Shown: positions 1-6,621 of the stretch, piece after piece
Layout of the letters: the number at the start of each line of letters is the position of its first letter
Position numbering within the stretch: the first letter of the stretch is position 1
DNA from: JBKPHS01 sp046729975
GTDB taxonomy: Bacteria; Actinomycetota; Thermoleophilia; Solirubrobacterales; Thermoleophilaceae
DNA: 14,651 bases
Reading direction: 5' to 3'
NCBI GenBank assembly: GCA_046729975.1
Contig: JBKPHS010000021.1
Span: forward strand, 1 to 14,651
Translations under genes and position numbers: made by a program
The notes under the pieces: generated by a model
Told to the model about the DNA's origin: nothing
Database searches by the model: none
The model's input: the letters and a program-made list of their open reading frames with translations, nothing else

Positions 1-1554
1 ATCAACCAGGGCAGGATGGCGGTCGTGCTCGAGATCGAGGTCTCGGAGCTGTTCGGCTGTCGCGGCTGGGAGACCTCGACCTGCGACCGCGAGCGGATCG
101 ACCGAGAGCTCGAGGAGTTCTACCGGCTCGGGGTGCGCTCCTCGCTCCTGCTCAACAAGTTCGACAACCCGCTGACCGGCGTGCGCTTCGACAGCGGGCA
201 GGTCGGGACGCTGATCAACGCCGGCAACCGGCAGAGCTCCGGCTCGTTCTGGAGCGCGGAGACCTGCACGGGGCCCTACCACGACAACACGATCGAGCAG
301 CCAAATCCGCAGGGCAGTGGGTTCCTCGACAGCGCGCTTGCGGCGGTCGGTGTCACGAGCGGGACGATGCCTACCTATCCGCCGGCGCCGCACTGCAACA
401 CGCGCGGCCTCACCGAGCTCGGCCGCTATCTCGAGCGGCGGATGATCGAGAAGCGGATGATCATCAACCCCGACCACATGAGCCAGCGGGCGGTGGACGA
501 CACGCTCACGCTCGCCGATGCCCACCGCTACTCGGGCGTGATCTCGCCGCACGGCTGGATGGATCCCGGCAACTGGCCGCGCATCTGGAAGCTCGGCGGC
601 CTGGCGTTCCCCGACTCGGACACCTCCACGGGTTTCCTGAAGGCGTACGAGAAGTACCGGCCGGCCCGCACGCCGTACCGGCTCGGCTGGGGCTACGGCG
701 CCGACCTGGGCGGGCTGGCCTCACAACCCGACCCACGGCCGGGCAACTCGCAGGACGGCGTGAGCTACCCGTTCAAGTCCTACGACGGCAAGGTCACCTT
801 CGAGCGCCAGCGAACGGGCGAACGCGTCTTCGACTACGCGAAGGAGGGCGTGGCCCACTACGGGCTCTACGCGGACTGGTTCGAGGACCTCCGCCTTCTC
901 GACGGCGCCAAGCTCGCGCGCGACATGTGGAGCGGCGCCGAGGCGTATCTCGAGATGTGGGAGCGCGCAGACGGCGTCCCGGTGCCCGACTGCCGGACGA
1001 GCAGGGGCCGCGTCACCCGCCGCGGACTTCGGCAGCTCCGGCTGCGGCGCGATTGGGAGACCCTGCTCCGCCGCGCCGGCCAGCCCCAGCAGCGCACGCG
1101 CGCGTGGAGCTGGTGCGTACGCGGGGCGCGCAATCGCCGCGCCGCCGATGTTGCCGAGCTGAGTCCGGGCGGCCGCGTCGAGCTCGTCGGCAGCACCGCT
1201 CGGGGTCGTTCGGCCGGCCGGATCTCCGTCGGCGCACGGGCGCGCCGGCTGAGCGGCGTCGCGCGCTCCGCCGGGAGGGGCCTGTTCGTGCGGCGCGCCC
1301 GCCGTAGCGCCTACGTCTTCGCCGTGCGCCGCGGCCGCGTCCGTGCCGTCGGAGTCGCCACGCGAGCGCTGGTCCGCCGCCCGGCCCGGCTGCGCGCAGC
1401 GATGCGCCGCCTTCGCAAGGCGCGGGCGACCCAGGATCCACGGACGTTCACGCCGAACCCGACCGCCGGATCCGCGCGGCTCACGGGCACGACGCTCGCA
1501 GGCTCGAGCAACCCGCGTCTCAACCGGGCGCTCGCGCTGCTGTGCTCCATGTAG
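1..1554 (+). CDS. M19 dipeptidase-like secreted metallohydrolase with Arg-rich C-terminal domain, 5' end cut by window
   Basis: The frame is open to base 1, so the true start, and any signal peptide, lies outside the window. Counting from the first ATG (base 16), residues 1-320 show the landmarks of membrane (renal) dipeptidases in order: LEIEVS around residue 5, where the family has its bridging Glu; GLTELGRYL (131-139); NPDHMS (151-156), matching the family's DLSHVS; ISPHG (176-180), matching the family's SHS; and GYGADLGG (226-233), matching the DFDG aspartate region. The first HxD motif would lie upstream. These enzymes hydrolyse dipeptides or related amides with two zinc ions. Several Cys (15, 23, 84, 127, 326) fit an exported protein. 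Residues 327-512 are very Arg/Val/Gly-rich, form two strand-rich halves, and resemble C-terminal domains I associate with Thermoleophilia surface proteins. GC-rich third positions persist there, arguing against a frameshift. The substrate is unknown and it may not be a true dipeptidase. Confidence 0.7.
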   Translation: MNQGRMAVVLEIEVSELFGCRGWETSTCDRERIDRELEEFYRLGVRSSLLLNKFDNPLTGVRFDSGQVGTLINAGNRQSSGSFWSAETCTGPYHDNTIEQPNPQGSGFLDSALAAVGVTSGTMPTYPPAPHCNTRGLTELGRYLERRMIEKRMIINPDHMSQRAVDDTLTLADAHRYSGVISPHGWMDPGNWPRIWKLGGLAFPDSDTSTGFLKAYEKYRPARTPYRLGWGYGADLGGLASQPDPRPGNSQDGVSYPFKSYDGKVTFERQRTGERVFDYAKEGVAHYGLYADWFEDLRLLDGAKLARDMWSGAEAYLEMWERADGVPVPDCRTSRGRVTRRGLRQLRLRRDWETLLRRAGQPQQRTRAWSWCVRGARNRRAADVAELSPGGRVELVGSTARGRSAGRISVGARARRLSGVARSAGRGLFVRRARRSAYVFAVRRGRVRAVGVATRALVRRPARLRAAMRRLRKARATQDPRTFTPNPTAGSARLTGTTLAGSSNPRLNRALALLCSM

Positions 1555-1607
1555 CCCTGACCGTCCCCGCCAACCGGCTCTCGATTAGTTTCCTCTCGTT
1601 CGGCTGT

Positions 1608-1635
1608 CTTAGCTGATATCCGAGAGCTAAGGAGG
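1608..1635 (+). promoter_or_regulatory. inverted repeat running into the Shine-Dalgarno of the DUF1428 gene
   Basis: CTTAGCT (1608-1614) and AGCTAAG (1625-1631) form a perfect 7-bp inverted repeat with a 10-base spacer. The right arm ends inside the strong Shine-Dalgarno sequence TAAGGAGG (1628-1635), which lies 7 bases before the ATG at 1643. It could be a repressor operator, or an RNA hairpin that partly hides the ribosome site. A weak -10-like TAGTTT lies at 1586-1591 with no convincing -35 box; if real, it would place the repeat in the 5' leader. The 88-base gap around it is visibly more AT-rich than its surroundings. The repeat and the ribosome site are seen directly; the regulatory role is inferred. 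Confidence 0.45.
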
Positions 1636-1642
1636 ATCTCGC

Positions 1643-2005
1643 ATGGCCCAGTACGTCGATGGATTCGTTCTCCCGCTTCCGAAGGGCAATCTCGATGCGT
1701 ATCGCCGGCAGGCCCGCAAGGCGGGCAAGATCTGGCGCGAGCACGGCGCGCTCGAATACCGGGAATGCGTCGCCGAGGACGTGAAGACGGGAGAGGTCAC
1801 GTCGTTTCCGCAGAGCGTCAACCTCAAGCGAGGCGAGACGGTGGTGTTCGCGTGGATCGTGTTCAAGTCGCGCGCGCATCGCGACCGCGTCAACGCAAAG
1901 GTGCTGAAGGATCCACGCCTGGCCGACATGATGGACCCGAAGGACATGCCCTTCGACACGAAGCGCATGGTCTACGGCGGCTTCCAGGTCGTCGTCGACG
2001 TCTGA
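1643..2005 (+). CDS. DUF1428 family protein (YbaA-like)
   Basis: This 120-residue protein matches the DUF1428 family in length and pattern. It opens with YVDGFVLPLPK, continues with a central WREHGALEYRECVAEDV segment and VVFAWIVFKSRAHRD, and ends with MPFDTKRMVYGGFQVVVDV. The family has a dimeric ferredoxin-like (alpha/beta barrel) fold, includes E. coli YbaA, and has no established biochemical role. I see no signal peptide or membrane segment, so it should be cytosolic. The start is fixed by a strong TAAGGAGG ribosome site 7 bases upstream. The cupin gene follows after 8 bases, so the two are very probably co-transcribed. Family assignment is firm; function is unknown. Confidence 0.9.
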   Translation: MAQYVDGFVLPLPKGNLDAYRRQARKAGKIWREHGALEYRECVAEDVKTGEVTSFPQSVNLKRGETVVFAWIVFKSRAHRDRVNAKVLKDPRLADMMDPKDMPFDTKRMVYGGFQVVVDV

Positions 2006-2013
2006 GGTGCCGT

Positions 2014-2361
2014 ATGACGAGCGATCGAGACGGCTACGTGATCAAGGTCGACGAGCTCCCGAGCGGTGAGAACTCATCGACGTTCCTCGGCCACGAGCAC
2101 GGCGCCCAGGTGTCCTTCTTCCTGAGTCACAACAAGCCAGGGACCGGGCCGACCCTGCACCGGCATCCGTACGAAGAGACCTTCATCGTCGAGGATGGCG
2201 ACGTCCTCTTCACCGTCGGCGAGACCACGGTTGAGGCGGGGCCGGGCGACATCGTCGTCGTCCCGGCCGGAGCGCCACACAAGTTCGTCAGCCGGTCGGC
2301 GACGCATCGCCAGGTCAGCATCCACCCGGTTGCGCGCATGGAGACGGAGTGGTTGGAATGA
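2014..2361 (+). CDS. single-domain cupin protein
   Basis: This 115-residue small beta-barrel protein carries both cupin motifs. Motif 1 is at residues 45-62 (GPTLHRHPYEETFIVEDG), giving His49, His51 and Glu55. Motif 2 is at 78-89 (GDIVVVPAGAPH), giving His89. The full set of metal ligands is therefore present, and the protein could bind Fe, Mn, Ni or Zn. Lone cupins of this kind act as dioxygenases, isomerases or ligand sensors, so the reaction cannot be named. I chose the ATG at 2014 because TGAGG (2003-2007), overlapping the DUF1428 stop codon, makes a suitable ribosome site, and because the family motifs then sit at normal distances. An upstream extension of the frame runs through the DUF1428 gene and is spurious. 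Its stop lies 7 bases from the stop of the convergent FUSC gene. Confidence 0.88.
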   Translation: MTSDRDGYVIKVDELPSGENSSTFLGHEHGAQVSFFLSHNKPGTGPTLHRHPYEETFIVEDGDVLFTVGETTVEAGPGDIVVVPAGAPHKFVSRSATHRQVSIHPVARMETEWLE

Positions 2362-2368
2362 CGCGGCC

Positions 2369-4603
2369 CTACGAGCGCTTGCCCGAGAACTCGGCCGCGG
2401 GCTGGACCAGGTCGGCTCCGAGCTGCCGGAGGTAGTCGAGATGCTGGCTCGCCCAGAGGAGGCTGAGAGCCGGGCCGACGATTGAGTCGTCGCCGGCGGC
2501 GAGCGCCTGGCTGACGCACGGCGCAACCTGTCCGTCGCCGTCGCCATCGCCGGCCTCCGCCGGCGGAGTCGCGGTGCGGTCGAGGAGGGCATCGCCAAGG
2601 CGGACGTACCAGGAGCGGATCTCGTCGACGTCAGCGGTGAGGGCCCTGGCGCAGTGGTCGAGGCGCGGGCCGGTAGCGGGCGCGGGGGTGAGTGTCGACA
2701 ACGAGTAGCCCTCCAGGCGGACCCGCGTTGCACCTGCCACCAGGGCCGACGTAACCTCGAGGTCCGATCGCTGGGCCGGGGACTCGGCGAGGTACTCGCG
2801 AAACGCGTCGTCGAGGCGGTCCTCGGCTCGCCCGGCGGTCTCCCTCGCGCGCCGGGTACCGGCTTCCACCTCCCCGGCTCCAGGCGCGGCGACCAGGCGG
2901 CGAACCGCGGCGGCCACGTAGTCCGCACTCCGCGCGTAGGCCGTGGCCAGGTTCTGCCGTAGCAGGTCACCGACCCCGCGGGGCCAGAACAGCGCACCGA
3001 CCGCGAGGCTGACGGCGAGGCCCACGGCGACGTCCTCGACGCGGACCAGTCCCACCGTCCAACCGGTCGGCTGGATGATGTTGAAGACGATCACGAGGAC
3101 GATGGTGAAGCCCGCCTGCCCGGCTGCGAACGAGATCGCCCTGGGCGCGTAGGCGGCGAGCAGGACCGCCGGCGGGAGGACCACCCACAGAACTCGCTCG
3201 TCGCTGCCGATCGCGGCGACCACGGCTCCGCCGACCACGATCCCGGCAGCGGTGCCCGCGAGCGCGTGGAGGGCGGTGGCGCCCGTGCCCAGGGCATTTG
3301 AACGCAACACGGAGAGAGTCGCAAGGACCACCCAGAACGAGTGCTGAAAGCTGGCCAGCTGGACGACCGCCACGGCGAGGGCAAGCCCCGCGGCTCCCCG
3401 GAGGCTGTTGCGAAACGAGGCCGACCGCCGGCTGATGTGCGCGAGCACCAGCCGCCCCGCGGCCTGAAGCGCCGATCGCGCCTGGCGGACCAGTCGTCGC
3501 GCGCGCCAGAGGCGATCCCAGCGTGCCCCAGCGGCACCTTGGGTCTCCGGCGTCGCGGCGCCGGACGCGGCCCGCGCATTGACCGCGACCTCGCGCGCCG
3601 CGAAGGACAACTCACGCAAACGGAACGAGGGTGCGAGCGCGGCCGGCAGCGCGGCGTCTCCTTGAGGGCCTGGCAGATCGGCCACCCTCTTCAGCAGCGT
3701 CTTTGCCACTGCCTCCCGTGCCCGGTCCAACCGATCGAGGTCCGGTTGCCGGCTCTCACCGTCGAGGTTCGCCGCGCTTGCCCGCAGGACGTCGACCGCC
3801 GCCGCCATGACCTCGCGGTTCTCTTCACGACATGGCTCCGATCGGGCCTCGGACGGGATGTAAGCCGGGGACGCGAGCGAGAGCAGCCAGTCGAGCCCGT
3901 CCACCAGGAACGCAAGCGCCTCGGTGGAGCGCGTGGGCCCGGTCGGCCGGTCCGGCGTCGCGACGAAGCTGCGGCGAAAATCGCCCACCGCGGCGTTCGC
4001 GGCTTCGGCGCTGACGGCGATCGCCGCCGGATCGCCCGACTGCTCGGAGTCGACGAGGTCGGCGAGGGCGCGGGTCGCGCGGGCGGCGCCCGCGCGGAGC
4101 TTGTCCCTGGGCTGTGAGGGCCACAACAGCATGACCGCGGAGGTGCCGGCCCCTGCCGCCAGCGCCCACCCCGCGAGCCGGTCGGGGATGGCGGAGTTCG
4201 GGGCGGGAAGGTTCACCGGAAGGATGAACGTGAGCAGCGCCGGCAGCCTGGCCGACGCGAAGTAGGCGCTGATCACTCCCGACAGGAGGACCAGGAAGCC
4301 GACCACCGCCATGGCGGCGACCGCGAGCCAAGGCGTTCGCGAGCAGATGGTTCCCAGGGTGATCAGGGCAGCGCCCGCGAGCCCAAGGGCCAGGTAGGCG
4401 GCGAGGCGCGTTCGACGCGGGCCGCCGAAGTCCGCCAAGACAAGAATTGCGACCGAGCCGAAGGCCGAGAAGGTCGTCGTCTGCGGGTTTTCGATGACGT
4501 TGTCGGAGAAAGCGAAGACCGCGGGCATGACGATCGCCGCGAGCATGGCGCGCTTCAGGGAGAAGAGCCCGGGATCGGAGATCTGGAGACGCATGGCGCT
4601 CAT
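2369..4603 (-). CDS. FUSC family integral membrane protein (possible aromatic-compound exporter)
   Basis: This 744-residue protein has the two-part FUSC layout. Residues about 15-162 form a first group of membrane helices ending in MLLWPSQPRDKLR. Residues about 165-395 form a cytosolic, Ala/Arg-rich helical region. Residues about 400-541 form a second helix group (FUSC_2-like: FWVVLATLSVLRSNALG, then HALAGTAAGIVVGG) ending in ALFWPRG. A helical C-terminal tail follows. Family members include AaeB (p-hydroxybenzoic acid efflux) and YccS-like proteins. No AaeA-type membrane-fusion partner is nearby, as expected for a monoderm. The start could be the ATG at 4603 or at 4594 (MSAM); neither has a strong ribosome site. 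Extending the frame to 4696 would invade the LysE gene, so I rejected it. It lies 49 bases downstream of the LysE gene on the same strand and may be co-transcribed with it. The transported compound is unknown. Confidence 0.85.
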   Translation of the reverse strand: MSAMRLQISDPGLFSLKRAMLAAIVMPAVFAFSDNVIENPQTTTFSAFGSVAILVLADFGGPRRTRLAAYLALGLAGAALITLGTICSRTPWLAVAAMAVVGFLVLLSGVISAYFASARLPALLTFILPVNLPAPNSAIPDRLAGWALAAGAGTSAVMLLWPSQPRDKLRAGAARATRALADLVDSEQSGDPAAIAVSAEAANAAVGDFRRSFVATPDRPTGPTRSTEALAFLVDGLDWLLSLASPAYIPSEARSEPCREENREVMAAAVDVLRASAANLDGESRQPDLDRLDRAREAVAKTLLKRVADLPGPQGDAALPAALAPSFRLRELSFAAREVAVNARAASGAATPETQGAAGARWDRLWRARRLVRQARSALQAAGRLVLAHISRRSASFRNSLRGAAGLALAVAVVQLASFQHSFWVVLATLSVLRSNALGTGATALHALAGTAAGIVVGGAVVAAIGSDERVLWVVLPPAVLLAAYAPRAISFAAGQAGFTIVLVIVFNIIQPTGWTVGLVRVEDVAVGLAVSLAVGALFWPRGVGDLLRQNLATAYARSADYVAAAVRRLVAAPGAGEVEAGTRRARETAGRAEDRLDDAFREYLAESPAQRSDLEVTSALVAGATRVRLEGYSLSTLTPAPATGPRLDHCARALTADVDEIRSWYVRLGDALLDRTATPPAEAGDGDGDGQVAPCVSQALAAGDDSIVGPALSLLWASQHLDYLRQLGADLVQPAAEFSGKRS

Positions 4604-4652
4604 CCCACGCTCGCCCCACCGTACTGTCCCGAGGCCCTCCCGTCGCGCCGGA

Positions 4653-5264
4653 TCAGGCCGCCAGCGCCAGGTTGGCCGCGATCGCCAGCACCGCAAGGCG
4701 GCCGCCTACTGCCAGCCATCGCTGGACGGGGGGCGTGATCCAGGGCCCCGCGCGGCCGGCGGCGAGCGTCAGCGCGACGTGCCACGCGACCGAGGCGATC
4801 CCGACGCCTGCTGTGAACGTTGCGCCCGCGGCGGGGCCGCGCAGGGACAGCGAGGCGGCCACAGCGGCGAACGACGCGATCGTCAGCGGGTTCGCGGCGG
4901 TGATGGCGAGAAAGCTTCCGTAGTGCGCAGTCGCGGCCCCGCGAGTCGCGTCCGACGGCATCGCGGCCGCTCCGCGCCTCAGTGCGATCAGCCCGTGGAC
5001 CCCGATCGCCGCGAGCGCCGCCGCGGCGACGAGCCTGATCTCGGCCTCGTGACCGGAGAGCGCCGCTCCTGCGGCACCGCCGCCGGCGGTGGCGATCGCG
5101 GCGAACGCGAGGTCCGCGGTCGCGACGCCCATCCCGGCCGCCACGCCCGCCCGTGGACCGGCCACGACCGCCGTCTCGACCAGCAGCACGCTCACCGCGC
5201 CGACCTGCATCGCGATTGCAAGCCCCGCGCCGAGCCCCGCGAGCAGAGCGGTCGTGGGATCCAT
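4653..5264 (-). CDS. LysE family amino-acid/small-molecule exporter
   Basis: This 203-residue, almost wholly hydrophobic protein has about six membrane helices. It shows the LysE/RhtB pattern near the N-terminus: AMQVGAVSVLLVETAVVAG (residues about 19-37), then GVAAGMGVATADLAFAAIA. A second conserved point, AANPLTIASFAAV, lies near the middle. The family exports amino acids (Lys, Arg, Thr, homoserine) and other small metabolites using the proton gradient. I preferred the ATG at 5264 to the one seven codons upstream (5285) because AAGG lies 5 bases before it on the coding strand, while 5285 has no ribosome site. It is divergent from an Lrp/AsnC regulator 70 bases away, the same arrangement as known exporter/regulator pairs, so that regulator probably controls it. 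The substrate cannot be inferred. Confidence 0.88.
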   Translation of the reverse strand: MDPTTALLAGLGAGLAIAMQVGAVSVLLVETAVVAGPRAGVAAGMGVATADLAFAAIATAGGGAAGAALSGHEAEIRLVAAAALAAIGVHGLIALRRGAAAMPSDATRGAATAHYGSFLAITAANPLTIASFAAVAASLSLRGPAAGATFTAGVGIASVAWHVALTLAAGRAGPWITPPVQRWLAVGGRLAVLAIAANLALAA

Positions 5265-5334
5265 CCGCGCCTTGTATCGGGCCATGCTGCGTGAACACAA
5301 GGACGCCAGGCTCGAAACTGAGATAATCGCGCCA
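5265..5334. promoter_or_regulatory. divergent LysE/Lrp control region with spaced inverted repeat
   Basis: These 70 bases separate the two divergent genes. CCTTGT (5270-5275) and ACAAGG (5297-5302) form a perfect 6-bp inverted repeat with a 21-base spacer, a plausible site for an Lrp-type dimer or octamer. On the minus strand, TTGTGT (5300 to 5295) and GATACA (5278 to 5273) are spaced by 16 bases and could be -35 and -10 boxes for the exporter. However, the left arm also contains that gene's AAGG ribosome site, so part of the symmetry may be coincidental. The sequence elements are seen directly; their roles are inferred. Confidence 0.4.
5322..5327 (+). promoter_or_regulatory. -10 box (GATAAT) of the Lrp gene, likely leaderless
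   Basis: GATAAT matches the TATAAT consensus at 5 of 6 bases in otherwise GC-rich DNA, and ends 7 bases before the ATG at 5335. Transcription would then begin at or next to the start codon. No Shine-Dalgarno sequence precedes that ATG. This fits the leaderless transcripts common in actinobacteria. I found no good -35 box. Confidence 0.5.
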
Positions 5335-5769
5335 ATGGACGCCGTTGACAGCGAGATCCTCAGGCTCGTCCGCACAGACGGGCGGATCTCGTGGCGCGAC
5401 CTCGGCGCCGCAGTCGGCCTGAGCGCGAACGCCGCCGCGGACCGCGTCCGCCGGCTGCGGCGCGCCGGGGTCATCACCGGGTTCGCGGCGCTGGTCGATC
5501 CCGCCGCCGGGGGTAACCGGCTCGAGGCCCTGGTGGGCGTCACGCTTGCCGCCGCGGTCGACTCGGATGACTTCGCGAGGGCCGCCGCCAAGCTCGGCCC
5601 CGTAACCGAGATCCTGCACCTGACCGGCGCGCCCGACTACCAGCTCCGCGTCGCCTGCCGCGACACGGCCGAGCTCGACTCGCTGCTGAGAACTCTCCGC
5701 CTGCGCCTGGGCGCCGCCGACACCGAGACGACGATCGTCCTCCGCTCAGGGCCGCCGGAGCCCCGCTGA
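5335..5769 (+). CDS. Lrp/AsnC family transcriptional regulator
   Basis: This 144-residue protein has the standard Lrp/AsnC layout. Residues 3-55 form an N-terminal helix-turn-helix (VDSEILRLVRTDGRISWRDL, then VGLSANAAADRVRRLRRAGVI). Residues about 63-138 form a RAM ligand-binding domain, with GAPDYQLRVACRD (98-110) matching the conserved G-x-x-D-Y-x-L-x-V turn where amino acids bind. Such proteins sense amino acids and bind DNA as dimers or octamers. The ATG at 5335 is chosen because the helix-turn-helix begins immediately after it; longer versions of the frame run through the divergent exporter gene. Its likely target is the LysE exporter it faces, with autoregulation also possible. A short-chain dehydrogenase follows 35 bases downstream. 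Confidence 0.92.
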   Translation: MDAVDSEILRLVRTDGRISWRDLGAAVGLSANAAADRVRRLRRAGVITGFAALVDPAAGGNRLEALVGVTLAAAVDSDDFARAAAKLGPVTEILHLTGAPDYQLRVACRDTAELDSLLRTLRLRLGAADTETTIVLRSGPPEPR

Positions 5770-5790
5770 TCCCGGCGCGGGCGCGCCGCG

Positions 5791-5796
5791 TAGGAT
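5791..5796 (+). promoter_or_regulatory. possible -10 box (TAGGAT) of the dehydrogenase gene
   Basis: TAGGAT fits the actinobacterial TANNNT -10 pattern and ends 8 bases before the GTG start at 5805, the spacing of a leaderless promoter. An alternative reading is that AGGA (5792-5795) is a weak ribosome site with 9-base spacing. The sequence alone does not decide between them. Confidence 0.35.
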
Positions 5797-5804
5797 GCGC
5801 GCCC

Positions 5805-6602
5805 GTGCAGCTGAACGGCCGCAGCGTCCTGCTCACGGGAGCCACTGGCGGGATCGGGCTCGCGATCGCTCGCGCGCTCCACGGCCGCGGCGCCCGCCTG
5901 CTGGTCTCGGGCCGGCGGCACGAGTTGCTCGAATCCTTGAAGGACGAGCTTGGGGATCGCGTGGACGTTCACCCAGCCGACCTCGCGGTGGCAGCGGACG
6001 TGGAGGCGCTCGCCGAACGAGCTGCCGCCGTGGACGTGGTCGTAGCCAACGCCGCGCTTCCGGCGGCAGGGCGGCTAGGGGGGTTCGAGCCCGGCCAGAT
6101 CGACCGCGCGCTCGACGTGAACCTGCGCGCGCCGGTTCAGCTCGTGCGCGCCGCGCTGCCGGGAATGGTCGAGCGCGGCTCGGGTCACCTCGTCTTCATC
6201 TCCTCGACTTCGGGGAAGATCGCGGCGGGCGGCGGCTCGGTCTACTCGGCCACGAAGTTCGGCCTGCGGGGCTTCGCGCTCTCGCTGAGGGACGAGCTCC
6301 GCGGCACGGGCGTCGGCGTCACCACGGTGTTCCCCTTCTACATCGGCGACGCCGGCATGTTCGCCGACACCGGGTTGTCGCTCCCTCGCGGCGTCCGCAC
6401 GCGGACGGCGCAGGACGTGGCCGAGGCCGTGGTAAAGGGGATCGAGCGCGACAAGTCCGAGATCGACGTGGCGCCGCTCGCGGTACGCGCCGCGTCGCGG
6501 CTGGCCGGCGTCAGCCACGGGCTGGTCACGGCGGGCGCCCGGCGGCTCGGCTCGGGCAGCTACGCCGAGGAGCTCGAGCGGACCCAGCTGCACAAGCGCT
6601 GA
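5805..6602 (+). CDS. short-chain dehydrogenase/reductase (SDR, classical type)
   Basis: This 265-residue protein has all the classical SDR marks: the nucleotide-binding TGATGGIG (residues 11-18), Asp59 in the PADL turn, NAA (82-84), Asn106, Ser134 and the catalytic YSATK pair Tyr147/Lys151. Such enzymes use NAD(P)H to interconvert alcohols and ketones on many substrates. The residues after strand 2 include SGRRHE (35-40), whose arginines favour NADPH by general SDR rules. The C-terminal 75 residues are a helical tail that may form part of the substrate site. The start is GTG at 5805, placed two residues before the first beta strand. It lies 35 bases after the Lrp gene on the same strand and might share its transcript or use its own -10 box. 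The substrate is not identifiable. Confidence 0.92.
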   Translation: MQLNGRSVLLTGATGGIGLAIARALHGRGARLLVSGRRHELLESLKDELGDRVDVHPADLAVAADVEALAERAAAVDVVVANAALPAAGRLGGFEPGQIDRALDVNLRAPVQLVRAALPGMVERGSGHLVFISSTSGKIAAGGGSVYSATKFGLRGFALSLRDELRGTGVGVTTVFPFYIGDAGMFADTGLSLPRGVRTRTAQDVAEAVVKGIERDKSEIDVAPLAVRAASRLAGVSHGLVTAGARRLGSGSYAEELERTQLHKR

Positions 6603-6621
6603 CCCGCGATTCCCGCTGCGG

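Noticed and set aside
867..1554. Possibility that the Arg-rich tail of the dipeptidase-like gene is a frameshift product.
   Set aside because: Third codon positions stay G/C-rich in the same frame, and the tail has regular strand patterns similar to domains in other proteins of this bacterial group.
2074..2997. A minus-strand frame across the cupin gene and the end of the FUSC gene.
   Set aside because: It is a different frame from FUSC, covers two genes with clear families, and shows low-complexity Ser/Arg/Pro content.
4600..5619. A 339-codon minus-strand frame overlapping the LysE gene in another frame and the Lrp gene.
   Set aside because: The LysE frame has membrane helices and family motifs; this one is Arg/Gly-rich and crosses the divergent control region.
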